Shown: positions 1-11,261 of the stretch, in pieces
Layout of the letters: each line of letters starts with the position of its first letter
Numbering within the stretch: the stretch's first letter is position 1
Origin: Malus domestica
Taxonomy: Eukaryota > Streptophyta > Magnoliopsida > Rosales > Rosaceae
NCBI RefSeq assembly: GCF_042453785.1
Contig: NC_091673.1
Location: 7,151,001 to 7,215,000, forward strand
Direction of reading: 5' to 3'
Length of the DNA: 64,000 bases
Notes under the pieces: model-generated
Databases searched by the model: none
What the model was told of the DNA's origin: nothing
Seen by the model: the letters and a program-made list of their open reading frames with translations, nothing else
Position numbers and translations under genes: made by a program

Positions 1-3000
1 CAGATTTGAATCTCGTCGTTCCTTTAGTGCCTTCAGGAAGTTGTCTGAGATGATATTCAGCATCTTCCTGAATTGGGATTTGTACTTTTTGAAGAGAGAG
101 TACCCTGCCGTCTGTTAAAGCATTGAGCCATTTAGCATAAGGATATTTGTCCTATTTTTTCTCTAGGAAGAATATTTAACTTCTGTAACAACTTACATAT
201 AGGAATGCTTTAAGCGCAACAGCAGTGTATCTGTTGGCAGGGAGAGCATTTAAAAACCTCGCCATCCATGCCCAACCTTCTCTCAGGCCATGTGCATTTT
301 CGACCCTAGAAATTTCCGTCTGCAAAAAAATACCGAGTAACTTAAAGATGCCAAGAAAACATTAAAAATCCAAGCAGCAAGATAGTAGAGTCAAACCTGA
401 ACCAGTGCCCCATACAGTTTCATATAGGACTCCAATCGTGCCAAATAATTGTCAACATTTTCAATCTTTCCTTCGTCTTCTTTGAATCCAATTGCTTTAT
501 AATAGGCCTCTTGTGATTGGAATGCTGACTGTAGTAAAAGAAATGTCAAGAGATGCATTTCCAGAAAAATTAATTTCCCACCTAGATAAAGAAAAACAGA
601 CATGACATCCTAAGGGTTGTAGGGTTGTAGGGTTGTAGGGTGTAGGGTGGGGGTGGGGTTTAGGGGTTAGGGATTTAGGCCTCGTTTGACAGCTCGGACT
701 GTACTGACTATTTCTATCGGATATGATAAATAACCACCGGATAGTACTGACTAAATTAATCGGGTGTTTGGTGCAGTATCGGACTAATAATCGTATTATT
801 TGTACTGTGTTTGGTACTGAACCGGATAAGAAAAGGGAAGAAAAAAAAATCAAATCTTTTTTTTTGTTTGATGAACTTTTCTCTCTCCCCTCCCCAGATT
901 GCCGATCTTCTCCCCAGATTTCCGATCGTTTCCCCAGATTTCAGATCTCCTCCCCTCACTCCCTCCTCCTTTTTTGTTTGATGAACTTTTCTCTCTCCCC
1001 TCCCCAGATTGCCGATCTTGTCCCCAGATTTCAGATCTCCTCCCCTCACTCCCTCCTCCTCCATCACTCCCTCACTCACTCCCAAATGAAAAACAATTTT
1101 CATATTAGTTTAAAAAAAATCTATAAATAGAATGAAGAATAAAAAGGAAAAAAAATTGAAGAACGTGACCAGAAATCTTGAATTCGAGCACCATAATTGA
1201 AAATCCAGAAGCAAAAAGATGGAGAAGATGAAAACCCAGAAGCAAAAAATTAAAAACCCATAATTGAAAACCTGGGTTTCGTCTGCCTAGCAACCTTTTC
1301 TTCCTTCTTGGGTTCCTCCGTCGCCGGAGCCTCTGCTGGCATTTGGGAAGGAGGGAGAGACAGAGCAGCAATACCTTGGTGGAGTTCGCGTTGGGCAGGA
1401 GCAGAGAGGGTCGGAGAGAAGAGCATACGGGAGCGCGAACCCAACTAATTATACCAACCTATTGGAGAGGATAGCTAAGCGGGTGCGGATTGTATTAAAA
1501 TGGTGGGCCCGGATTATTTAATCCGGTGCCTATTTAATCCAAACAGCTACCAAACACCGTACACCGTATTATTAGTACTATCCGGTGCCTTATACGATGT
1601 GCCAAACAGGGCCTTAGTGGTTTAGGGGTTTTGGAGTTTTGGGGGTTGGGGTTTGTGGTTTTGGGATTTTGGAGTTGGGGTTTTGGGGGTTGGGGGTTGG
1701 GTTTGGGTCAAATCCGGTTCGGCTTGACCCGGTTCTGCCCGACCCTGCTCAGTCAGCCCAGTTCAACCCAATCCAATTTGGTCGGACCGGTTTGGTCCGG
1801 CCGGTTTGGTTTGACCCAATTCGTTCGATCCAGTTTTATTTGACCCGGTTCAGTTGGACCCAGTTCACTTAACCGGAATCAGATAGTCCAGTTTCCAGGG
1901 CCCAATAGACTCCAAACCCCATCTCCCGCACGATTTGATCTCTCTCCCATTTCCTGAGAGGAGGCTGTGAGCCCGATTATTTTAAAAAGATTGAAAACTG
2001 CCGGATCTCCTCTTTAAATGGACAAAGAAAAGGGTGAAAATTTAATTTTGATTATACAGAAAATCATAGAAACTGGAGAGAAGGCAAACTTCTGCTATTC
2101 TGATCCAGATGGGGTAAGGATCATTCAGGAACCACCCCACACCCTTTTTCTCCCCTTCTTAAAAGAAAGGAATGAGACTTAAGATTTGAATCACCTGCGA
2201 GTAGTGTTTTGGAACTGTATAGATGCAAGCTCTGTGTAACTCGGCAAGGATAAGATCCATCACCTGCGGAACCTGATTCAAATGTACAAAAATATCATAC
2301 TAAAGAAAAGAAAAGGACGATTCATTCTGGGACATGAAACTGATGCATACTACGAAAGGAAATGGAAGTATCTTTCATTAACCCCCCCCCCCGCCCTATT
2401 ATCGTGCTGTACCTTTGAAGTAACAAGAACAATGACATAACCACATGCAAAAGCAGCATTACGCGGGGTTTCACAATTGGAGACAACCTGTAATTAATTT
2501 CCAAATAAGCAAACCATTGAACATAAACATTAGTGTCAGTTCCATAAGAGGAAATATATTGTTAAAAAAACATAAAGGATGCAGTCCACATGTAAAATGA
2601 CTAAGAATAAAATATTTGTAGAATGATAGAGCTTCTCAAAATTGGCTCCACCTGGTCTCCAAGAAATACCCTAGAAAAAAGAAATTCTGAAGCTTTCCAT
2701 CATATAGAGAATTCTGATATTCTAGATAGTAAACTCTACATTTTGTCACTGAACTCAAAAAGGTGACATTACCTTCTTTGCAAACGCTGCGATGCTGATA
2801 GATTGGGGGCAACGAGCATCATTAAAGATATTGAATAGTTCATCTGCTTTTTGTCTGAAAAAGGTACATCTTAGAATGTAAAAAATCTCATTGCATTATG
2901 AGCAGAATTTCAACAATAATCAATTAAAGTATCTCGACATATAAAAAATCTCAGTTTTACAACAACACTACTTCAGTTATAGTTATTTTTTGAAAGAAAA

Positions 3001-6000
3001 GAAGATAATTGGGAAAGTTACAATAGCATGTGAACTGGATGAAGCTATTGCTCCAGATAGTACATATGCAAGACTAGGGTTTAGCAGCTGATCCCGCATA
3101 GGCTCAGTTGTCACCATGGGAGAAGAGAAAACATATGAAGGAAGAATGGTTCATTTGCCTATAAATATCCCAACTTGTAGCAAACATCAAGCCAGAACAG
3201 ATTTTAATGAGCCTTATGGAGAAATTTCACAAGCATAATGTACATTCCAAGTCCTCTACCAGTGAAAGTAGCTACCTCATGTGCAGCAATGCTCAATACA
3301 GTACAGCAGAATAAATATAAGATCAAAAAAATGTAAACAAGCCATGTTATATAATTGAAGGCATCCCTCATCCACCTTACCTGACACTATCTTTTGTTCC
3401 CGTAATTTGGCGTATCAACTTAGAAATTTGCCTCTCAATCTTCGCAAAATCCTAACAAAAAGAAAAGACATGACATGACAAACTAGTATAATGGACCCAT
3501 AGGAACGTATAAAAAATAAAGTTCAAATAACATGGCTTTATCCAAACATTGGATGCAATACAATCATAAAGACAAAAAAGTAACACAGCAATAATCATTG
3601 TTGATAATAGGTAATATTACAAGAGTAACAATATAAACAAGAGAATGATATATTAAGGAACAAGGGAATAGAATAAATGGAAATATACATTAACATTGAT
3701 CTCCACAAGTCAAGGTTCAAACAAAACATATTATAATTATATAAATTCTATTCGATGTCAGTAAGCGGTAGACAAATAGCAAATACAGAAGCAAAAATAA
3801 TTGGTTCACGAAAAAAAAAATAGAATAAAGACTTCAAAGCTCAATGTGTGCCAGCAGACCTGGTTGGAACGTAATGTCAATGCCTGGTTTTCTTCTTCTA
3901 ACTGTTTAAGCATTTGTAGTCTTTGCTGCTCTAACTTTAGAGCACTTTCTGCTGCCTTTATCTTACCTGCCATGACGTAGCCCAGTTAATGCATCATATG
4001 AAGGAAGATTCTTGAAAGAACCAATTGAAAGGGCAATAGACAAAACATGGGTGTCACAAAGTTTTTTCTTTCCAATCAATGTACATCATAATACCTGCTG
4101 CTGATAGTTTTCCACTGGACTGAGCAGTTAAAGGTCCCAAATTGGCATTTATTTGAGGCCTGTTAGTTTCTTCTTGTGCCGCTCCAGAATCAGCCTTCTT
4201 CGAGATTTCAGAAGCTTCTCTTTCTGCAGCTTCTTTAGCTGCTCTGCTCTGAGCTTCCAAAGCAGCTCTTTTAGCATCCTCGTCTCTTTTTGCTTGCTCC
4301 ACTCTTTTTGCCTGTAGTGAGAACATTATCTTATTATGAACTTAGTATAAATATACCTACAGAGTGCTGCCTAGAGAAATTAGAGAATGAATAGAGGCAA
4401 AGAAAAAAAAATAACTTTGCAGATGAGTGGTATTAGCGAACCAAGATTGACTAAGATAGCTTAGCTCAGTTAATAGTTGTACATGCAAGATAATGTTCTT
4501 ATACAAAAAGCATGGTGAGCCAGTTAGTGTGGAACTCTAGCTTTGAACCAATTTCCCTAAAGTTCACTGAAACGGTTCTTACATGAAATGAAAACCTAAA
4601 ATAAGTGACATAATCTCAACGCATCAAAATAAAAATGGTTATGTAATGCAGTAACATAATGGGGCCATTGTTTACACAAATTAACCAGCAAAACCATAAG
4701 GATATAAAAAAGGCGAAATAAAAAAAACCTCAGCTTCAGCTTTAGCTCGTTCTTGTCTAAGTTTTTCTTCTTGGAGAGCCTTTTCCTTTCTTTTAGCTTC
4801 TTCATAAGCTGCATCATTTCTTATTTTTCTTTCTTCTATTTGAGATTTGATTTCAAGGTCCCGCTGGATAGCATTCAAGTGATTATCAAGTGCTTCTGCT
4901 CTACAGATGATCATAGTAAACTGTTAAAAATGATATATTGTGGCTAATACCAAAAAGAAATGAATAACACTTTTAATAACAATACAAACACACACACACA
5001 TATATATCTCGACCAAGACTAGCAGAATAGATGGTCCATGAACAGAAATTTTGGAGTACCATATTAAGACGCGCTTAAAAAAATGAAATGTGCAAGCTTA
5101 CATCTGGCGTTGATTTTGAGTATCAAGATTTCTTTCCATTTCCCATCGGTCTTCTCTGTACTTTTGAACCCGAACAAGTGCAGAAATAGACTTTTCCTTT
5201 TCTGTTTTCAGATCTGCCTCTAGTGCTGATATTTGGTTTCTAATAACTTCCTGTAAATTAATGAATTACAATTCTCAGCTGTAACACAAAACTTAAATCA
5301 CATTATACCTTCTTCCATAAGTTTTATTAATCAAAACTGTTTGGAGACAAGGGGAAGTGGCGTTAGAAATGAGGGGCAACCATTTTAAAATCACAATGGA
5401 CGCACAAATTTGTCAATTACACTCGAGAGCCACATATCTCAATCTATTGAGTAGACAATAATTTTCAAAAACTAGAATAAATCAAACATAAGTGAAACAA
5501 CACAGACATCACCAGCTACATAGCTACAGACCTTCACTCTGAACTGATGTTCACGGGATAGCTCGAACAAACTACTTTCCCCCGGTTCAACCTTCTCCAT
5601 CAGGTAAGGTTGGGCTTCAAGAGAAGACTCGTCCCTAGAGTCATCGCTATCACTGGAAGATAAAGCGAAACCACATATCAGCCTATCGTTTAATATGGGA
5701 GATGAGAATGTAATATCACTATACGACATTTGAGGCAAAAGCTTCAATAGAAATCCACAAAGACGGGAAAATAACAGGATATCTTCACAATAGAGAAGCG
5801 AAACAATGAAATATAGGCATTGTATGAAAGAATACAAATGGGTAATTTAATTGCGTACCTGAGATAGAGGTCATCGAAATTAAACCGTTTGGCACCAACA
5901 GAATTTCGATCGATAACCTCCTCATCTTCATCATCGTCAGTGCTGTCCATCTCATCCTCGAGGACGCGCATAACAAACGGGCTAGCAGAAGTTCTCCCAT

Positions 6001-6387
6001 TACTCTTCGAGTTCGAGAAATCTCTAAACAAGGGCGCAGACCCCAAGAAAAAAATCTCAGACCAAGCGAAGAACACCGCCATTCGCGGCGGACGAATCAC
6101 AGAAACACTCAAATTAAATGCGCACTCACCGCGGTTTTTCCTTCGTAAATGACCCCGAAACCTTGGAAGAGCTACTGATCTTTTGTTCCAATGCGTCTAG
6201 CTCCGACAGAAGAGATTCGAAGCTCCAATCAGGCTTAGGATCAACTGAAATTCCATCGACTGTCTGGGGACAACGAAGCTCCAGCTTCAAAGCTCCCCTA
6301 AATTCATATATACCCACAAAAATTCGTAAAAAAATAAAAATAAAAACATATATTCAAAAGATTAAAAGAAATGAACAGAACTTACAT
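1..6387 (-). CDS. GLE1: mRNA export factor GLE1 (15 exons, 3' end outside window)
   Basis: GLE1 acts at the cytoplasmic side of the nuclear pore, where with inositol hexakisphosphate it activates the DEAD-box ATPase that remodels exported mRNPs (family knowledge). Exons read on the minus strand: 6387-6386, 6297-6130, 6023-5859, 5652-5532, 5250-5102, 4900-4729, 4311-4095, 3966-3860, 3451-3381, 2854-2773, 2487-2413, 2263-2195, 528-397, 319-197, 111 to beyond 1. All junctions are GT-AG and keep one frame for about 588 codons. The N-terminus reads MGALKLELRCPQTVDG, followed by an acidic stretch, a long charged coiled coil (QEEKLRQERAKAEAE; RAAKEAAEREASE) and the C-terminal helical-repeat GLE1 domain (YYKAIGF, LYGALVQ, GWAWMARFLNALPAN). 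A few dozen C-terminal residues are probably missing at the edge. The intron between 2195 and 528 is enlarged to 1666 bp by inserted repeats. Confidence 0.93.
608..677. repeat. Degenerate telomere-like G/T repeat
   Basis: Imperfect GGGTTGTA and TTTAGGG-like words (GGGTTGTAGGGTTGTAGGG, GGTTTAGGGGTTAGGG) run up to the target site of the Harbinger-like element and resume just beyond it. The array is far too short and irregular to be a functional telomere tract. Confidence 0.6.
678..1613. mobile_element. Non-autonomous PIF/Harbinger-like element in a GLE1 intron
   Basis: The termini are inverted: GGCCTCGTTTGACA at the left, and GGCCCTGTTTGGCA as the reverse complement of the right end. The element is flanked by a TTA duplication (675-677 and 1614-1616), the Harbinger target. 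Further imperfect inverted similarity follows inside the ends (CCGGATAGTACT near both). It is 936 bp with no transposase. It lies between GLE1 exons 2263-2195 and 528-397, so it is spliced out. Promoter-like CT-rich DNA inside it is a tandem duplication. Confidence 0.85.
861..1058. repeat. 110-bp tandem duplication inside the Harbinger-like element
   Basis: The block TTTTTGTTTGATGAAC through a CT/CCCCAGATT-rich stretch starts at 861 and again at 971. The second unit has lost one CCCCAGATT submotif. Reading frames here are proline/serine-rich low complexity, not genes. Confidence 0.85.
1617..1885. repeat. G/T-rich tract followed by degenerate GACCCGGTT repeats
   Basis: From 1617 to about 1705 the DNA is TTTTGGG/GGTT-rich, continuing the tract left of the inserted element. 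From about 1708 to 1885 short imperfect copies of GACCCGGTTC / GACCCAGTTC recur. It is intronic in GLE1 and no coding content is seen. Confidence 0.6.
6298..6385 (-). other. Intron splitting the GLE1 start codon (AT|G)
   Basis: The reading frame starting at TTTAGGGGAGCT has no in-frame ATG before conserved GLE1 sequence. The 5' exon ends GACGAT at 6386, directly before GTAAGTTCTG. A T-rich tract ending TTTAG stops at 6298, and the next exon begins with G at 6297. Splicing joins AT to G, giving ATG GGA GCT TTG (MGAL), which lines up with the family start as I remember it (MGIVLE.. in Arabidopsis). This is an inference from sites and frame; a transcript is needed to confirm it. Confidence 0.7.
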
Positions 6388-6681
6388 CGTCTAATACTCC
6401 AATTCAGAGCTTCGACGGCGAAAAACCCTAATCGGCGATATATGTGGAAATTTGAACTGAACCGCCTATTGGAGAAATCGGAACCGGTGGGTCCGAGATT
6501 TCGGGGAAGGGGTTAGAAACCGCGAATTGAACTTTCGGATTTGGGATTTACAGAGTCGGCCCCTTCGCCTTTGGGTTAGGAATCGGACCGTTGGCGAGAG
6601 AATGGACGAACGACCGATTTTTCACACTGCAGTTAATATTGACCCCTTGACTTACACGAAAATATCAATTGAGAAATTTTA

Positions 6682-7152
6682 TTGAGTAAATTGTACAAAT
6701 GGTCCCTAAATTTTAATCAAATTGGAGCAATGGTCCCTCAACTAAAAATCCATTACCATTGGTCCCTTAACTTATCAAAATGTGTAGCTATAGTCCTTTT
6801 CATCAATTTTGTCAAAATTTTGTCCAAATAAGCTATATTGGAATGACCATTTATATAATTAGGGTCCCTTAACTCATCAAAGTATATTATTATGGTTCTT
6901 TTCGTCAACTATGTCAAAAAATTTGTCAAAACGAGTTATATTGGAAGGACCATTGTTACAATTGAGTTAAAGTTAAAGGACCATTTCTCCACTTGAATTA
7001 AAGTTCAGGGACCAATGGTAATGGATTTTTAGTTGAGGGACCATAACTGCACGTTTTGATAAGTTGAGGGACCAAAGGTAATGGATTTTTAGTTGAGGGA
7101 CCATTGCTCCAATTTGATTAAAGTTGAGGGACCATTTGTACAATTTACTCAA
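6682..7152. mobile_element. Nested MITE with ~85-bp inverted repeats
   Basis: The left arm starts TTGAGTAAATTGTACAAATG and contains GGTCCCTCAACTAAAAATCC. The right arm is its near-perfect reverse complement, ending CATTTGTACAATTTACTCAA. TTTTA flanks both sides. The centre is made of further degenerate GGTCCCT / AGGGACC units. It is non-coding and sits inside the left arm of the 6658-7987 element, so it inserted later. Confidence 0.8.
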
Positions 7153-7449
7153 TTTTATTTGAATCCATGTAATCTCTTTCTACACTTAATTTATTCTCTA
7201 CACCCATATTATTTGCAATTAAATAATTAATATATCTTTAAACCTAAATTTATTACTTAAACTATCATTCCAAACCCAATTCAAATGTAAAATTATCTTT
7301 ACATCCATTTATAAAATAAAATCTCAAATTAAATTGGATCTAACAGAAGAAGAAAAAACCCCTTATAGCTAACTAGCTTGAATTTGGGTACATACAAAAA
7401 TGTTCCATATACTATTGGCTTATTGAATGTTAATAATTTGAAAAACTAA

Positions 7450-7740
7450 TCAGTTTTTCACTTGAACTGTTCCAAAATTTTTATTGAAAGTTCCCTTCCC
7501 CACAATTAGAAGCTCCAGAGGCCGGATCAAATTGCTTCTCCTCGAGATCACAGAGCCATGATCCAAAAATGTTGCATCCATTTCTCTACAACATTCACTA
7601 AGAACTCTCTCTTCAACTTCTCCTTTGATCTCCCTGTACAATTTGTAGTGGCCTGGTTTTGGGACATCAAATCTGCATGGCTCTCGATCAGCTCGGCTTT
7701 CGACTTGCTCAATAGTTCAGATCCTTTATGGACCACCATT
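7450..7740 (-). pseudogene. Unidentified gene fragment inside the 6658-7987 element
   Basis: Two overlapping frames look protein-like: one reads VVHKGSELLSKSKAELIESH and continues DLMSQNQATTNC, the other ERVLSECCREMDATFLDHGS. They suggest one hydrophilic coding segment broken by a frameshift. I do not recognise the family. Its position between inverted repeats suggests a captured host fragment; chance open frames cannot be excluded. Confidence 0.3.
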
Positions 7741-7987
7741 TGAAGGTTCTTTTCAGTGTTTTTGTCTATGTTTACTGTCAATATTGATAGTGTTTTGTAA
7801 AAATGGTGATAGGGTTTGATCATTAGGGGTGGGTTTATTGATAAATTTTAGTTTTAATGTTAATTTCATCTTGTACTTGATGGTAATTATGCAATACGGT
7901 AAAAAAAGATATTTTTCATTTATAATTTAAATTAGGTGTAGAAAGAGGTTATGTGGGTTCGAATAAAATTTCTCATGTCAATTTCTC

Positions 7988-8800
7988 CCGTATATTTTAA
8001 TGCTTCTGCAATGCACCCCAGCTCTATGGGCCTATAACTGGGCCGTTGGTGTAATTACATTGGGTGTTATAGGGTCTGATCCGTACGATATTTGTGGGCT
8101 TGACTATTGTCTGTCTATGCAAACACCTAACATCCCACATCTTGTAGTAAATACAGATTGTTTATCTCATACATTAACAACTCAGTAACATTTTTGTATC
8201 CTTATCGCTCGTTACTTCTCGCATTCCAAGCAAGTGAGTATGGCTGAATAAACAATAATGCATTTGTACAACATTTCACTTATAGCATTGCATACCATTC
8301 AGTGGCGGATTCAGGATTCGAATCTTGGGTAGTCCTAGTTTTAAATGTTAAGTTTTTTAAATAGAAACAAAACGCAACCAAAAAAAAAAAATCATCAAAC
8401 CCTTGATGAGTGATTTTGAGAGAATTTGTCGAGTTTTGTCTACACAACCTGTTGAAATATGCCTAGTAGGTATTATATCAAACATGTTGTAGATACAAAG
8501 AGACTTATACAAAACACTCAGATGATCTTCATAAGTCAAGAAATTCCAAGATAATACATTCGAGAATTTGATATCTTGAAAGGAAAGGAATATTTAAGCA
8601 TTATGTGTGGAATGCCTTTCAAGTGTGTCAAAGACCAAAAAGGGTTTGTTGGTCTTGTTACATGTTCTTGGCGTTGCTTTTGCTTCGTTAATACTTGCTC
8701 GTACGTGAACACTTCCCATGACTTGCCGTGTTTCCAATTCCAACGTCAACGGAGCCCATAACGCATCAAACATTATCTCCTTATGGCAAATAACATATTT
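7988..8800. other. Intergenic, no gene recognised
   Basis: Short open frames only. A segment near 8290-8330 (GTGGCGGATTCAGGATTCGAA) resembles the start of a dispersed plant repeat, but no second end was found. Confidence 0.4.
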
Positions 8801-8912
8801 ATAACATGAATAAATTTTATATTATTAACATATTAATCACAATTTTTCTTCAAATATAACATGAATAAATTTTATATATTAACTTATTAACCACAATTTT
8901 TCTTCAATTATA
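8801..8912. repeat. AT-rich tandem duplication, ~58 bp x 2
   Basis: ATAACATGAATAAATTTTAT followed by CACAATTTTTCTTCAA occurs twice in direct orientation. Confidence 0.7.
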
Positions 8913-8939
8913 CTTGGCATAATAAAATATATGAGGCCT

Positions 8940-9690
8940 TTTAGACCTATCCCAACTCTTGTAGTAAAACTCAACTTTTAGATTTTAAACTCACTCAAAC
9001 TGACTCCAATCCTTGGGCCAAATATGAGTTTCAACTAAAAACTTATTTTTGGGACAAATTTCAGCCAAGATACCACACTGAATTAGTGAGCTGGCCCACC
9101 ACCTGCGAATGGACGTGCCTATCTGAAAGCCAGATGGGGAACTTCAAGCGCCCCAACACCATTACTAGCACAAGACCCACTCACGTGGGCTTGTCGACCA
9201 CAGTAATGAGCCCAACGACTCTTGGGTTCAATCGGATGACACATATTCAAATAGACATTTGGTCACATTCAAATTTATTTAATTTTTAGTTTTATATTTA
9301 TAAATTCATTAAATTCAACGGCTGAGATCTAATATGATCAAATTTAATGGTAAAAAAAGATCCAATGGCCCAAAATTAAATCCAATGGCTAAAACAATTT
9401 AAAATTTTGTTTCATATTCTTTCATAATGTTCCATAAGTTTTATGGTCTCAGTTTAGTGATTTTTCAATATTAATTAAAATCTAAATATTTTTAAGTTAA
9501 AATGTTCATAAGATAAATTAAGATAGTCTACATAACTTTCTTTTTTTTTTTTTAAATAAATGACTTTTAAAAAATAGCCTAAATTTATTCTTTAATAATC
9601 TTGAGCTAAAAATTTAACCTAGAAGGGTTGGAGCAGAAAAATGTTTATGGGTTAAATTTTTTTAATCCAATGGTTGAAGATGGTTTAAGG
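8940..9690. mobile_element. Old, diverged relative of the 377-bp Harbinger MITE
   Basis: The right part (about 9480-9690) matches the interior and end of the copies at 10288-11044: AAAATGTTCATAA, TTCTTTAATAAT, GAAGGGTTGGAGCAGAAAA, then GGTTGAAGATGGTTTAA. The left part carries only faint similarity (TAGACCTATCCCAACTC). About 350 bp of unrelated DNA lies between. Ends are approximate. Confidence 0.45.
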
Positions 9691-9699
9691 GACGAAATC

Positions 9700-10077
9700 T
9701 CAGTATTATTATTTTTAAATAGGGATTAGTTGTGGTTGTAGGCACATATCACATCGAAATTTAACAATCCGAACCGTTTATATTTCAAGTTGGACCTCAC
9801 ATATTGTTCTTGCAAAATATTAGCTAAATTGGAAATATTTGAAACATTAAATTGAGTTTAAAGAAACTGACGAACGTTTTGATCTATAAGAAACAATGAA
9901 ATTTTATCATGATAATTAAATAAGCAAATGGTTTAGATTGAATTTTTATAAAAAAATAATCTATGAATCGAAACTTATAAAATAGATAGTTCGGATCGTT
10001 GAAATTCGATGTGAAATGACCTCAACTAATCCATATTTTTGAATAAAATGAGATTCTTTCCCTTATAAGTCCTGATA
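9700..10077. other. Intergenic, AT-rich, nothing recognised
   Basis: There is no open frame of note and no inverted-repeat ends. Confidence 0.4.
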
Positions 10078-10100
10078 ATATATATATATACACACACACA
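10078..10100. repeat. (TA)n(CA)n microsatellite
   Basis: A TA run passes directly into a CA run. It abuts the left end of the hairpin element at 10101. Confidence 0.9.
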
Positions 10101-10287
10101 CAGATTGCTTAAAGGGAGGGATTCCTATTTTTTCAAAAAAATTGGAACACGCTCCCCACCGTTAGATTGGTTTTAATGAAATTGTGTGGTTGAGATTAAA
10201 ACACAGATCACATAATTTCATTAAAATTAAATCTAACGGTAGGTATCGTATCCCCATTTTTTTAGACAAATGGGAAACCTCCACTTA

Positions 10288-10664
10288 GACCATCTCCAAC
10301 CCTGGGCTAAAAGCCAAATTACCCCCCAAACACTCTCCAACTCATGCTAAAATTTTAGGCTAAATGCCAAATGCTATTTTTGGGCCAAATACCCCCCAGC
10401 TTTCCCCCCGGGCTAAATGCAAAATGTTTATCGGAATTTAATTTTTTTTAGATTAAAATGTTCATAAAATTAATTTACAATAATCTACATATTTATTTTT
10501 AAAAAATTGATTTAAGAAAAAAATTTAGGCTAATTTCATTCTTTAATAATTCCGGGCTAAAATTTTAGGGTAGAAGGGTTGGAGCAGAAAAGATTTTTCT
10601 GGGCTAAAAGCTAAATTTTCCGGGCTAAAAAATTTGGCTTTTAGCCCAAGGGTTGGAGATGGTC
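10288..10664. mobile_element. Harbinger/Tourist-like MITE, copy A (377 bp)
   Basis: Terminal inverted repeats GACCATCTCCAACC / GGTTGGAGATGGTC, flanked by TTA (10285-10287 and 10665-10667). The interior carries GGGCTAAAAGCCAAATT and its complement near the two ends. Non-coding. Confidence 0.9.
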
Positions 10665-10667
10665 TTA

Positions 10668-11044
10668 GACCATCTCCAATCCTGGGCTAAAAGCCAAATT
10701 ACCCCCCCAAACACTCTCAAACCCATGCTAAAATTTTAGGCTAAATGCCAAATGCTATTTCTGGGCCAAATACCCCCCAGCTTTCCCCCCGGGCTAAATG
10801 CGAAATGTTTATCGGAATTTAAATTTTTTTAGATCAAAATGTTCATAAAATTAATTTACAATAATCTACATATTTATTTAAAAAAAAAATTGATTTAAGA
10901 AAAAAATTTAGGCTAATTTCATTCTTTAATAATTCCGGGCTAAAATTTTAGGGTAGAAGGATTGGAGCAGAAAAGATGTTTCTGGGCTAAAAGCTAAACT
11001 TTCCGGGCTAAAAAATTTGGCTTTTAGCATAAGGGTTGGAGGTC
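10668..11044. mobile_element. Harbinger/Tourist-like MITE, copy B (377 bp)
   Basis: A direct repeat of copy A with the same length and few differences. The right end reads GGTTGGAGGTC, three bases shorter than copy A. It shares the TTA at 10665-10667 with copy A and has another TTA at 11045-11047. Confidence 0.9.
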
Positions 11045-11056
11045 TTAAGCAATCTG

Positions 11057-11126
11057 ATATAAATAAATAAATAAATAAATATAAATATATAAATATATAA
11101 ATAAATAAATATATATATATATATAA
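11057..11126. repeat. AT-rich simple repeat (ATAA/TA)
   Basis: ATAAATAAATAAAT grades into a run of TA dinucleotides, just upstream of the first GH5 promoter. Confidence 0.85.
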
Positions 11127-11200
11127 AGCCTTGTCATAATTGATTATCTTTCTTAAATTTGTGCTACATGAGTTTGGTGGGCCTTTGAATATCATCATAG

Positions 11201-11208
11201 TATATAAA
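11201..11208 (+). promoter_or_regulatory. Probable TATA box of GH5 copy 1
   Basis: TATATAAA lies about 60 bp before the ATG. The surrounding sequence (GGTGGGCCT upstream, TCTCAAC..CC downstream) is shared with the promoter of GH5 copy 2, where TATATAGA is at 20817. Confidence 0.6.
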
Positions 11209-11261
11209 TTGAAGATTGAGTTCCCATATATTCTCAACAATCCTCCTTCCAAGTTCCAACC

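Larger units (their letters stand above)
6658..7987. mobile_element. Inverted-repeat element (Pack-MULE-like) containing a nested MITE and a gene fragment
   Basis: About 65 bp at the left (GAGAAATTTTATT, then TGAATCCATG and CTCTTTCTACAC) reappear in reverse complement at the right (7905-7987). The left arm is interrupted by a second element at 6682-7152. The interior holds a coding-looking stretch on the minus strand. No clear target-site duplication was found, so superfamily and exact ends are uncertain. Long terminal inverted repeats around a gene fragment fit a Mutator-like carrier. Confidence 0.5.
10101..11056. mobile_element. Hairpin MITE split by two Harbinger MITEs
   Basis: The left end CAGATTGCTTAAAGGGAGG is mirrored at the right by CTTAAGCAATCTG (11044-11056). 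Between 10101 and 10284 the element is almost palindromic: ACCGTTAGATT and TTTTAATGAAATT recur inverted. The two MITEs at 10288-11044 separate the last ~10 bp from the rest, so they inserted into this element. Confidence 0.75.

Noticed and set aside
608-677. Interstitial telomere
   Set aside because: Only a few irregular G/T words; no run of TTTAGGG units.
899-1108. Open frames of Pro/Ser-rich protein on both strands
   Set aside because: Low-complexity CT-rich DNA of a duplicated block inside the Harbinger-like element, within a GLE1 intron.
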